64,000 bases of DNA from Pezizomycotina sp. ARF18 (taxonomy: Eukaryota; Ascomycota). The notes under the pieces were generated by a model. The model searched no databases. It was not told the origin of the DNA and worked only from the letters and a program-made list of their open reading frames with translations. Shown here piece by piece: positions 49,360 to 60,701 of this stretch. The position numbers and the translations under genes are program-made. Numbering within the stretch: position 1 is the first letter of the stretch; every line of letters begins with the position of its first letter. The stretch lies in NCBI GenBank assembly GCA_002224055.1, contig AZLU01000088.1:91934-155933 (forward strand), read 5' to 3'.

Positions 49360-50143
49360 TTATGTTAAAGGTAGCCTTTCTTTACTTCCTCCTTCCAAGT
49401 CCTGCCCACTATTTCCATCGTCAAAATTCTCTCGACTCCTTTTCTTTTTAACAGGTTCGGAAACCGTGTGTTTATCAATAGAATTCTTGGCTTCTTCTAA
49501 CCTTCGGTATAGACTTGGGTCGTAATGGTCAAATTCGAAATATATCCAGAAAGCTTTTAGCTTTTCTTTGTTGAAAATTCAAGAATTTTCTCCTAGTGAC
49601 GTTCTTGAGTTCGAAATGATCGACCTTAATACTAGATTTTGCAAGAACATTTGTAACCTAAGTCGGACGCTTGCTAGTTTGAAGCTTTTCCGACATGACG
49701 TTAGACCAGTAGCGGATCATATCTTTGACATCTTTGGTCTCCCTCTCTTGAAACTTCACCTGGTCGTTGAGGTGGAGAACGGAATAGTGTTATGCATAGG
49801 CTTAGCTTAAAGAATACAAATCGTGGTGAAAGTAGAGCTACTGACCCCATGTACTCCCACTGTGAGGCAGCCTTTTACAAAAAATTGGAACAGGGCCTAA
49901 GCGAAGCTCTGATTGTCCTTCGGGAATAGCAACAGTCTCAAGTATCAGCTCTGCTCCAGCTATTCCCGGGAAAGGTGGCATAAATCGATTCCAGTCGCCG
50001 CTTAAGCACTTGTGGATCAATTTCCCATCGAATTTACCGTCTTTCGCCCTGATGGACCCGCCGAGCTCTCTTGAGATCACAAGTCTGGAAAAGTAGGATG
50101 GAAATTGTTTTCGAATAAATGGGAACGTGAGTGGAAGTTTCAA
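49360..50143 (-). CDS. Family X copy 5, frame-broken
   Basis: Unrecognised family. The visible part begins in the frame starting 50143: FPSYFSRLVISREL, DWNRFMPPFPGIAGAEL (matching W.PYMPE.PGAPGAD of the sisters), and in another frame WEYMG before GTCAGT near 49846. Exon 2: ETKDVKDMIRYWSNVMSEK, SSIKVDHFELKNV, then AFWIYFEFDHYDPSLYRRL (49554-49500), EEAKNSIDKHTVSEPVKKKR and SRENFDDGNSG, stop TAA 49360-49362. The KKKRSRE cluster looks like a nuclear localisation signal. The LWP/PYDK start should lie upstream of 50143 (50143-50320) but is not readable. Confidence 0.5.
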
Positions 50144-51047
50144 GATATCTTCTACAAATTCTCCTGGGGCGTCATCTTCCTACTTGCTGGCAACGAGTAG
50201 TTCGAAAAAATTTCTCCGAGCTAACGTTTAGAAGAGGAGTTGGTGTTGAGCGTTTCGAACTTGGCAACCGGTGGTGTTTGAACTATCGCGAAAGGACATT
50301 TCTCTGTAAGTTCCCATGATGAAGCCTTTAAAGGAGCAGGGATGATTTTGATCCTGTACGCATTATAGGCGTACAAGAAGATGCATTGTTGATGAAAAGG
50401 CGTGCTGGTTTACTGAGATCCTTTTTTAATATGTAGCGCACAATTCTTGCGGAATGTTTGTTATATGGGCCACTTATAAGCTTATGATCGAGAAAATTCT
50501 CGATATTCTGGAGAAAGAGCCTGAATGGACGCGAATCGATAGGAAAATTCTGGAAATAATTTTTTAAAGCGGAAGACTACTCTCATGTCTAATACTAGGG
50601 CTTGAATTCGTAGGAGACGTTACTACAGCACGAGGTAGAGGGCTCTGTATAAATGGAGCCTGTACAGCCGCAGCTAACAGATACAAACATTATATCATCG
50701 CTGAATAGGAACATCTTACAGTTCTGAACAATGTGAGATGAATCTCTAAAGATCTCTCCAGTGATGTCTTCTACGATCGTAGGAGATATCAAGCTAACCA
50801 TTTCGACCAAAAATAATTGACATAGAAGGAAGACCTATTTCTCAACCTCGCTAGAAGCTACTTAGCACAAGCATAAATTGCGCCGCTCGTAACAGTGCAA
50901 TGCACCTTCTGGAACGAGATACCTTCTACCTCCGCTCAAGAAGCCAAAGGATATACCTGCATACATAATCTATTTGAGTGAAATGTTCGGACTTCGTCAA
51001 AGCGAGAAAGGCAAAGCTTTTAGATTCAGAGAAACAATCGAGAAAAC
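50144..51047. other. Spacer without recognised gene
   Basis: May hold the first codons of family X copy 5 (to about 50320). The rest shows nothing convincing. Confidence 0.4.
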
Positions 51048-52977
51048 ATGTCGTGGACATGCCCGCCCTTCATCCGATCGCGTCTATCAACGTACTCCCT
51101 TGCCGCTTGCCTCTCCGACGCGCCTAAGCGAACAGCCTCATTCTCCCGAAGCTTGATAAGTGAAGCCATCGGAGGGAGTCCGGTCGGCTCGATATGCAAT
51201 GTAACCCCGAGACCAAAGCGAGTAAGACTACGGGTAGATACGTATGTGAACCTCGACCCTGTATTCAACCCTCATTTACCACGCAAGCCTGGTAATCATG
51301 GCGCTTTCATCCGATTCGAGGATTGGACATTGGATAGTATCCTGCCTGTCTTCTGCAAAAGGAGTGATGGGAGGTGGGAATACTGCGGCCACTACTCTTT
51401 CGAATCTGGCGGTAAAGTTACAAATGACCAGCGGGAGGACGAATCCGTGAAAGCATGCTTAGGCACTGGGCTTATGAAATGCACAAAAATCTTATCGCGT
51501 TCCCCTACGAGGCAAGGAACGCATGGGCGTGGAAACTCTAAAGAAAGCAGGTATATTACAGCCAGAGCACCTCCGTCATTGGACGGACAGGCATGTGAGG
51601 GCGGAATTTTTCAACGACAATTTGAATTTGTACTGGGTGTACGCCAGGTGCATATTCTACGATAAGGAGCTTCTTGATGCTTTGAACAGTATGCAACGGT
51701 CACGTATTCCGAAAGGCAAAGGCAGTTCCGCTATAATTCCTGCTGAGGCAAGTATCTTAGTTGATACCGACGATACCGAAAGTGATGGCGACGAGGAATA
51801 TATTTTCCCGGCAACGAAAAGGCCCGCGAACCACGAGAACAATAATATGAGAGTGGAAACCGAGGGAATCCGACGAAATGACAGGGCTCAAGCTTTACCC
51901 CGAGGCGGCTATCTCGATGCTAGTAACGACGAGAACAGTGACGATGACACTTCATATCGAGTTGTATGTCCTGTGAGAGGGACTGACGCTCCACGAGGAT
52001 CTCAAATCGGCAACCAAGAAGGAGACATACAATTTTTGCCACGAAACGCGGTACCGAACGGCGGAAATTGGAGTTCCATAAATAAAAGCAAAAGAAAGGC
52101 AACGGCCGAAACTTCAGACTTTGAGCGAGTTTCCAGAAGGGCTAGGCATTCGAACACAAATTCTCAGGAGCGCTCGTCATCAGTCCGACCATTAGGTCAA
52201 ATCTCAGCTCTTACTACTGAGGAAAGTGGCGAGACTCCAGTTAGGACAGATAGTCCCAACTTGAGTTTTTCGGATAATATCTCAACAATCAGTTTGAATT
52301 CTGGGACAAGTCAAAGCCAGGAGACACCACAACCAACTGGAGATGTAAATAAGGCAAATAAGCGTTTACCAGTCCAATCCGGCAATTCATATCCCGCGCC
52401 GCGAATTTCTCCAAGACCGCAGGCTGCTCAAACTATCGTCGAGATGTTTGCACCAACACTCCCACCAGGCCAACTCTGTTAGAAAACCCTGTACCAGAGA
52501 TAAGCGCACCTTTGTCGGAGGAGCCAGTGCCTGATAGGAATGGACAGACGAATAGCGCGAACGAAACCAATCGTCTACTCCTCCATATCCTGAACAATCA
52601 AGACAGGCAAATCAGAGCCCAGCAAGAGTTTCATGCCGCAGTGCAAGAAGTCATTGAAGAGTTGAAGAAAATCGCTTTCGAAAGTCGGTACCTTACCGGC
52701 GTAGGCGATTCAGCGGGGAGAACCGCTAGCCATATCAATGGACGATTGACGGGGCAATCACTTCTTCAGCCTGCGAGACGCCGGAGACCGCAGACGCCCC
52801 CGCCCAAATACACACCTCGCCGTGAAGGTAGCTCAGCGCTGGTAAATGATAGGTAAGCTAAGCTAGTGCGATTATTTAACTATATTGAGTTTTCTCCGCA
52901 TGCATTTACGTAACAGTGGGAATGTTGAAGCTGACAATTTCCAACTTGACCAGAAACGACCTGGCGGGCAGCGATAA
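51048..52977 (+). CDS. Unknown long protein with N-terminal globular domain, low-complexity middle and C-terminal coiled coil
   Basis: Not recognised with certainty. Start ATG 51048. The N-terminal globular part has LDPVFNPHLPRKPGNHGAF, DGRWEYCGHYSFES, then in shifted frame HWAYEMHKNLIAFPYEARNA, then LKKAGILQPEHLRHWTDRHV and NDNLNLYWVYARCIFYDKEL (51560-51680). The 'NP.lP..PG.HGa' plus 'W.YCG.Y' arrangement recalls DUF6697-type fungal domains, but this is weak. A long Ser/Asp/Asn-rich segment follows, with basic patches such as KSKRKATAE and SRRARHS (nuclear-type). After a one-base shift near 52462 comes a probable coiled coil LLLHILNNQDRQIRAQQEF, AVQEVIEELKKIAFES. A GTAAGC donor at 52853 and CAG at 52914-52916 give a short last exon ending 52977. 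About 620 residues. Plausibly a nuclear or chromatin-associated protein (inference). Confidence 0.6.
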
Positions 52978-54715
52978 CAACATGGATCCGCCACGCCAAC
53001 GCCGCAGATCTACCAGAATAAGAAGCTGAAAGCGCTTTTCAGTTGAAATTAGGCCCGACACAAAATTCCTTTCTGGTATACTTTGATGGACTAATTCTGA
53101 GATGGAGTAAAATTGGATATTGTACTAAAGGGAAATCTAGCTTGTGGCAGTTCAAGTCTTAAAGGTGTAGGGAAAATTCAAACCTAGCCCGCCCCGGACG
53201 AGCTGCCTTTCATAATTGAGCTCAGGAAGAAATATACAAAGGGCGATAAAGAGTCTCGATCTCAAGTGACAGTGAGAAGAAGTATTGGAGGAAACTGGAG
53301 CAGAGTTTTTGTTCCTTTTTTCTTTCCTTTGTCATTTCTCATTTTGATTTTGATTTTGTATAAGCTTCAAACGCGGATTGAGGGCGATTTCGACGATTAT
53401 GATGAAGTCGTTGCGTATAAATCGCGAAACTACTATCAACAAAAGGTTCTGTAATTAAGGGTCTAATTGCTTAATTTTTAACGCTGCGCTAAAATTAAGG
53501 TCTGGTAACGAGACTGTTTAATTGCCACCAAGGATCGTAGGCTATTTGGAATTTAACAGAAGTAGTAGACGCGCAAATTACGCCTATACGCTAAATATAA
53601 GTGACACCGGTAAATGGACGGCCTAGGAGACTTTCTCCACGACGCAAGATATCTGAAATCATACTAAGGAATATAATGATAATTCCTCTATTTCTGTTGT
53701 GTGTTACCAAATGGAGATGTCAATCGTATATCAGTAGTTACATTAAAAATAAACTCGAGCATCCAAGTTCTGGAGAAATCCTGATCGATCCGCCGAAATC
53801 CGGCCAGTTCACCACAACTTCAGGGTGCCTTCAAAGTACTATCTTACGGGGAGCTTATCTCAAATTAACAGCCTTTCACATTTGTAGAAAAAATCGCTTC
53901 TTTCAGTTTAAGATCATATACACTATAAATATATGCCGATGTAACTCCAGATTAATGGATATGGAGATACATTATATCAGTCGTGATATGGGACACCATC
54001 GCGTAAAAACGCGACTCGAAATATACAAAAAAAAAAAAACAGCTCCCGACTATGCGAACTTGCATATACTGTGAATCCCTACGAATATCGTAAACATCGG
54101 TGGTAACGTAGTGGTTAAGGCATCGCGATATCAGGTAAACTCACGTAATAGCTTCTCCAATTCTTCGTCGCGTGGGAGGCTTTCGGAATAATATCTCGGT
54201 CTTACGAGGGCTATCGGCCGTAGTAAGGGAGGGGCACCGGGCCTTTGTTTTCCTGGTCTCATGTATTATGGAATCTTCAGGAGTGGATCTCTTCGTAGAT
54301 ACTAACTTTTTCCATTCACTTCTGTCTAGCGAATCGCAAGAAAAAAAAAAAAAAAAAAAAAAAAAAGTACAAAAAACGAGAAACAAAAAGCGAACCTAAA
54401 CATACCCGGCGCCGTTGATAAAATTTCATGCAAGGGTATGCCAAAAAGAGTGATCCAACGCTTGATCCTACATTTCTCATAAGAATAAACGCGTTAAAAA
54501 TATAAGTAATAGGCAGCCTTGGCCGACAATGAACTATTAATCTTCTTTTGCCATTAAGAGACTTTAAAACAGTAGGTACTCGATTCGAACGCATTGGCCC
54601 CAATATTACGGTCAAATCGGCTTTATATCATAACTGGCGTGGCCGTGGCTGTTCATACGTGTATCCCTTGACTTCCGATTTCCAGATCGACTTGCCGATG
54701 AAGAGGCGTGAGTGT
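52978..54715. other. Spacer without recognised gene
   Basis: AT-rich. The frame 53601-54074 (157 codons) has no motif. A26 at 54341-54366. A tRNA-like string near 54098 was rejected. Confidence 0.4.
54341..54366. repeat. Poly-A tract, 26 bases
   Basis: Uninterrupted A run. Confidence 0.9.
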
Positions 54716-55329
54716 CTAGGTCCAGCTCATCGTCGTATCATCCATGCCTTTGCTTGGTTTTCGTGTAGAGGTCGACCCGATTCGGCTGGCATAAGGAGGT
54801 GGATCAATCTCGTCGCCCCGTTCACCTCCCTCCTCTCTCCTCCGCTGGTCGCGCTCCCTCCGCCTCCGCTCTCGCTCACGTGCCCTCCGCTCCCGCGCGG
54901 CTTTCTTCTTCTTCATCTCACGGCTGCGGAGAAGATACCAGGCCACACCGAAGGCTATAGCCGGTATAACCGCTACGCCAGCAACGACTCCTCCAATTAT
55001 AGCCCCGATCTTTTTGTTGGGTCCTGGTGGCGTGGTGACTGTTGGGATTGGAAAATCGTTGCCGGATGTCGTGGCGGCCGCGGAGGCCCTAGCATTAGCA
55101 ACCTCCAGAGGGGAAGGTCCTTCTGATTCCGAATCGCTCGCTTTCTCGGCGCGTTGGTGTGAATAGGTTTGTTTGCGACCTGAATGAAAGTCCGGAACAT
55201 CTGTCCCGATGGCTGTCGCGATACATTATCGAGGACTACTATCTCGGCCGCTGGCCCGAGCCAGATCGCAAGGTATCCGGGTAGCCACGAGATCCATAGT
55301 ATGAACCAAGTAATAGTAAACCAGGCCAA
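54716..55329 (-). CDS. Single-pass membrane protein with charged cytoplasmic tail
   Basis: Likely type I surface protein of about 204 residues. ATG 55327-55329 opens a hydrophobic leader MAWFTITWFILWISWLPGYL, then a short ectodomain with IVVLDNVSRQPSGQMFRTFI. After one frame change near 55145 it continues SDSESEGPSPLEVANARASA and PIPTVTTPPGPNKK, then a glycine-rich transmembrane helix IGAIIGGVVAGVAVIPAIAF (about 55005-54946). The tail begins WYLLRSREMKKKK and is very rich in Arg/Glu (ARERRARERERRRRERDQRR), ending GMDDTTMSWT, stop 54716. Such leader / Ser-Thr-Pro linker / GAIIGGVVAG helix / basic tail layouts are common in ascomycete surface proteins of unknown role. No enzyme motif. Confidence 0.6.
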
Positions 55330-58300
55330 CTTCTAGTCGACATTGGAAAGGAGTAGGTTTGGTAAAAATGAATTGCAGAAGAGTTTCATTTTCTAACCAA
55401 AGCTAGGCCAAACCCTAATCAAGCCGAACCGAACCTAACAAAGCAAAACAACGGGGACTGTTCCGTCGAATTTTTATTGAGGGTTTATCTGGCGGTAACG
55501 GTGGTTCCTGTCATTCGCCAGACTTGACATTGACACAGGGGAAAGAAAAGTTTATTGGGTATGCCTGTTATATATTATACTTCAATCCCCTCCCCGAGAA
55601 ACAGCCAAAAAAAAAAAAAGGAACGGGGAAAGAAAATAAGTTTAAGAAAATCCTTTGCAAAGCACCTAACACACAGCGGGGGCCCTCTACGCCAGAAATT
55701 TAGCGCAAGCCTTGATACCGTGGGGCTTTTTGTGACCGAAGTTGCCCCGAAGCAGGCTAAGAATTGGTGCTCTCTGCAGGCCACGTTCGCGAATATCTTC
55801 AGCTCATTCGTGGATTCTTCGCTTAAGCACAAGCGAGACCAAGCTCTTTTGGGCGTTGATAAGGAGAAATCCATAGGCTGGGCTGCGTGGGGGCGCTCGC
55901 TTCGGGTGGAGATCGTCAAACGTATCCACTCGACGGCGTCGCGATCGCAGGTTTTCCGTCACACTGTGCAACTGGGTGGTTCACCCCTGCAGTTCAAATT
56001 GCGGAATTCAAAGCTTCACCGCTGGCTACTCTAGAAGATTAAAGTCAAGATCATATAAAAGTAGCCTAATGGGGACATCGTTGGCGAGTGATGGTGGGCT
56101 GAAATTGGAGGAAGGCTAGTCGGCATGCCGGCAGAAAGGCATATTTTCTGCGGTATGAGTTAACCTGGGTTGCTGCGCCTTTCGTCGGCTGGATACGGCC
56201 CGAGAGAGTCACTATTACACTTGACGTGGACTTCATTTCTAAAGAACATTCGTTGGAAGAGTAAGATTATAAACTGGATGCGTGTGTAAACGGTTTAGCG
56301 TTATGATGGCCTGAACATTTAGAATATAACCGTGAATTTCGCTCCTGGTACAAGTTAAGACAAACGCTTTAACGGCTTTTATCATTGGAAGGGTTTTTCG
56401 AGAGGAAGACAATTAGCGATAGTGGATAGTGCTATCAATACGGAGGATTTCCATTACACATTTTAATGGCTTCTTTGTAACACAAATAGAACCTTATACG
56501 CTACCTTTTTGCGCATTCTCACCAGGAATTTTAAGATCGGATCCGTTGTAAATACTCTTATTAAAGTTTGTATTGCCGATTCAGGCTCACCCTTATTCCG
56601 TCTGCGTTCCTTCAAGTCTTGGATATGCACCAAACTCCCATTCCGTTGGTAATACGCTCATATCCAGGGGCACAAGCTTTTGATCAAGGGCTCAAGACGC
56701 TTTTTTTCAAGATCCCGACAATATTTCTGAAACCTTTTATCAATAAACATTAGTCCAAGATATATGACTGCTAGCCGTCTGTGTTTTGAATATAGAGACC
56801 ACAACAGGATCCGGTTGCTTCCCGCACAAGTTCGAACCTATTCTTTTAGGCAAGTACTTCAACACGAAAACAAATATATATTATGATAATAATCCGACAT
56901 TCGTTCCTCGTCTGGCGCTCTGGTCAATCAGCTTGGAACCTACGATTTAGGTTAAAGTCTGGAGAAGTGAAAAGCGGGTCGAATTCCCTATCAACATCTC
57001 CGAACCTGTTTATCCAATCAGAATAAACTTGCGTCCTTGGCATTAGAGGTGACAAGCGTTTCCCTTCGAAAAGTACTTATACTCGTTTGTTTACCCAGTT
57101 TAAGGAACCAGAAGGTGAATCTGGAGTAATCGGCACTTGTCACCCTTCGTGGTAACTGACGATCGTATCCTTTCAAGGGCCAGTAAAAAGCTTTGGGAAA
57201 CCTATCAAGTGCCATCTGACGCTGCATTCTGAGGGCTTGATATATGAGCATATCGCGGAGTAAGTTGCGCAAACACATGAATGGCGAACGCGAAAGAGAT
57301 CAGAACAGAAATACAAGTGGATGTTACAACATGAAATAAAAGATTAAGGCAAAAAGAAACATACAGCAATGATAATGACCTTGTAAGGCCTTTTCAGCCC
57401 TGAGTAAATCTGCGAAACCTGCCTCTAAACAGAGATGACTTTGTGTCACGAAAGTGGGGTGTATTCCTTTCTAATGTTCCATGTAAATGTTTCTGAGAAA
57501 TATATACACCGTTAGTAGCTTTCGGTGGCCAATGAACGTGGACACATGGGCGCTCGTTTCTGTCAAGCCTTCAGTCGAATTTACACAATATCTCCAGTTT
57601 CTTCGGGGTCAAAAGTCCTAAGCGCTTCTTCCAGCATCTTTACATTACCCAAAATCAGCGTACTCCCATTGTCGTGCTAGTAGTACTAGATGCAATTAGT
57701 ATGTCTTCTAATTTGAAACGCTTGGATTATCACGACTGTAAATCTGCCCATATTTTACCCCAGATTATAGCCGACAGTTGATGGGCGATCAGGCAAAAGT
57801 CATGGTGAGGCCTAAGCTACGGCTCGCTCGCGAGGAGCCGTATAGATCAACAGAATTATGGAAAAACATGTAAGGACCATTCATGAATCTCTTGAGAAAC
57901 TACGGCTACGTAACTCGCTAAGAGTTTTCCACGCTTATTGCTCATGATTGTAAGTTAATGGTGACATAGGTAAAAAAATGAGCATGGCTGGATCAATTCC
58001 AATCAGAGTCCTCCTTTGTCTATGGTATCCTAAAACGCGTTTGAGATGGTTATATTGGGGAACTTCGGAATTTACTAGAATACATTTCGGTAATTAAAAT
58101 CTAGTACAATCGAACTAGAATTCAAAAAAAAAAAAAAAAAAAATACAAGGGAATCTAGGGAAGAAACAGGAATACAAGTAAAAATCTCGAAATCGACCTC
58201 GACATATCTATATAGGAGCCATCAATACAGTTTCGACTGGTTCGACGTGAACCAAATGAGATATTGCATGCTGAATGGTCGTGGCAACGTAATCACGCTA

Positions 58301-58334
58301 TGCCTAGGACTTCCCCGGAGACTTGGGCTACGTG
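55330..58334. other. Spacer without recognised gene
   Basis: Includes overlapping opposite frames at 55555-56034 (plus, 159 codons) and 55575-55919 (minus) with no motif, and an A run near 58123-58143. Nothing further supported. Confidence 0.4.
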
Positions 58335-58674
58335 TTAGCAGATTCCGCACGAGTAGCGGTCGTAGCAGTTGTGATCTAGTAATCATTCATTAGCCCAAGG
58401 AAATTTTCCAATGTTTTGCGTATCCAGGTCGCCAATTACACGCAAAGGAAACTTACGGCAGGTGGAAAAGCAGCAGCTTCTGCCACGGGTCACTGCAGCC
58501 AGAAGCACCATCTAACACACTTTTGACAGCCCTTCTTATCGCAGTTGGCGCGCTCCTCGAGTGGAGAGGCAGCGCTCTTTTCGGCCGGAGAAACAGTGCG
58601 CTGCTGACTGGAGAAGCGATAACAAAGGCGAGGAGTATGGAGAGGACGGCGATGAGGACGGTGGCGGTCTTCAT
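58335..58674 (-). CDS. Small secreted cysteine-rich peptide precursor
   Basis: Start chosen at ATG 58672-58674 rather than 58740 because it opens a clean signal peptide (MKTATVLIAVLSILLAFVIA, cleavage near SPVSSA). A basic propeptide follows with RPKR, a Kex2-like dibasic site, and IRRAVKSVLDGASGC. Exon 1 ends at a GTAAGT donor (intron 58376-58456, CTAAT branch, TAG). In the +1 frame the last exon 1 codons read SCCFSTC and join directly to exon 2 HNCYDRYSCGIC, stop TAA 58335-58337, so six or seven cysteines cluster in the last about 25 residues. The signal-peptide frame and the cysteine frame differ by one base between about 58500 and 58470. The layout (signal, Kex2 site, short Cys-rich mature part) is that of secreted effectors or defensin-like peptides; which is unknown. 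About 86 residues. Confidence 0.55.
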
Positions 58675-60701
58675 TGTGATGTTTAGTTGGTGGATGAATA
58701 TAGGGAAGGTTTCATGGGCTTGTGCGGGATGAATCTTCAAGTTGGCTGTGATTGCTGTTTGTGATGATGGTTTGTAATTCTAGAGGTGACGATCGCGAAA
58801 GTTTATGTAGAAGGTCCCTGAGCCATTCGTGGAAGATGAAGTTTGAATACAAGTATAGAGACCGAATAAACTGTCATCGTTCCATAACTTGTTCAAGATG
58901 CGTTATTCTGTATCGTCTTTTCGACTTTCCTGAAAAAACATTTCTTCTCTGTAACAACGACACCCGGCGCCGAGCAGGCAAAACAGCGAACATTGCATTC
59001 TGATACTCATGCTGTCTATCGATAACTGCTCACATAGTTTCTGGAAGCTCAGCTGGCATAGCCCTAAACGCTTCCTTGGCCCTGCCTGCCAAATCGTGAA
59101 ATACAATTTAATCGAAAAATTGGCATTTTTTCTGAACCTGTGTAGCGTCTCGAGTGCATACATTCACGCTCGCGCAACCCGTTTGTTGAACTCCACAGGC
59201 CGCTAGGCTCTCTACGGCAATGTGGTATGATTAACATCTTGATCCCGAACGTTTCGATAGCAATATCATGTTTGATAGCTCAGGATCGCGAAAAGCGAAC
59301 CGCCAAGCAACCCGGGTTTCCAACGCCTTCCGAGAACTGCTAAACTAATCGGCCCCGGAAATGGCAAAACCTCGGGCATTCGCTACAATGATCAACATGA
59401 TAGACCGACGTGTCACACCAGTCGAAGGTCATTGGTTCGCCTAGTGGTTTGGGAGCGTTAAGCTATAAGGAAGTCGAGTATTATTATTATTATTATTTAC
59501 TATATCCTGTTATAGCGTAGCTAGCGATAGGCTTAGCCGAACCTTTTATCGAAGATCTCGTGTTGGAAAGTATTATCACTAGCGCTGCGCGAACGTGGGC
59601 GGCTGCGCTGCAAAGGAAGATTACTCTCAAGACCTCAACATTCCGCTCCTCCAGAAAAATAATTTTGGCTTGGCGTAAGCATAGATATTTGAACGCTTGC
59701 GGTTTAACGTTCTTCTGCCTAAATAAGCGGAAGCTGCGGAAATCGCCTGCAAACCACGAACGAAGTATTCGGAACAAGGAAGATATTGACTCATGTGGAT
59801 TAAACCTGATATATGCCTACGTTTGTAGTTTACTCTAATTGTATAGCCCTGGATTTTGGGAAGGTACGTGATGCTCTGCGAACGACAGGCATGACAACGG
59901 GCAGAAGTCGAGAAATGGGTATCCCCGGGATTGTGCAGAATTTTCACGTCAGTTGTGCAATTATTCGGGGAGTGTTTCTGGAGTTGACATTAGTCTAAGA
60001 TATAGTCTCTAAATCTTTCTCGTGGCGTGGTGCGAACGAGGTAATATCATTGTAACTATTCCTATTGCGAGGTCTGCATGTAATAGCATGATACAAATAA
60101 TTTATTTACTTGAATTGATGCCTCAACTTCCTTATAGGGCTTCCTTCTCTCTTGATATTACTTAGCATTAGATAAGATGACGATATTCCCTTTTCCTTCC
60201 AATTCGACTAATCGTGAAACGTAAGATTTCACTGCTTGGCTAGGCTACATTTTTCCTTTCTTTCATTTCTTGTGATATGACATGTCTACTTTCCATATAG
60301 GCCGCTGATTTTTGTTTAGACTAAGGAAAGCAATGCGACTATTTCATGGCAGTTGGCGAATATCTGGACGCTTCCTAAATCCGAACGCCTGCTGTGTTAT
60401 GTTTGTAGTAGTCAATCCACATCTTTTGAACAACGAAGGGCGATGAAAGCAGATATTTTCCATTCAGTGAACTATAGGCTGGCCGGATGTCCGAAGGAAT
60501 ATCCGAGACTTTAGAAAACACTTCATTGTAAGGACTCCAGCCCAGGAAACATATTTTCATCTTAAGGTAGTAGCTTTTCAAAAGTATCCCCAATCAATTT
60601 TGAAGTCTATATTAACGAAGTTGATGTATCGAACGTTTAAGTAAATAAAGAAGTGAATATCACAATAGCGAAAGGAATATAATGGCCACAGCACAGTCTA
60701 T
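58675..60701. other. Spacer without recognised gene
   Basis: Probable promoter of the peptide gene to about 59000, then AT-rich DNA with a short (TTA)n at 59479-59497. The frame 59560-59838 (plus) looks protein-like but carries no motif. Confidence 0.4.

Noticed and set aside
54095-54170. tRNA-like D-arm string (GTAGTGGTTAAGGC) suggesting a tRNA gene
   Set aside because: No matching acceptor stem, anticodon loop or GGTTCGANTCC T-arm at the right spacing.
55555-56034. 159-codon plus-strand frame
   Set aside because: No domain, begins in an A run, and overlaps an equally open minus frame.
57018-57278. Possible sixth family X copy (YWPLKGYDRQLP)
   Set aside because: Only a vague WP/YD resemblance; no PGAPGAD, EYVG or FDHYD block nearby.
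59430-59465. tRNA-like GGTTCGCCTAGTGGTTTGG
   Set aside because: Resembles a D-arm only; no T-arm or pairing acceptor stem follows.
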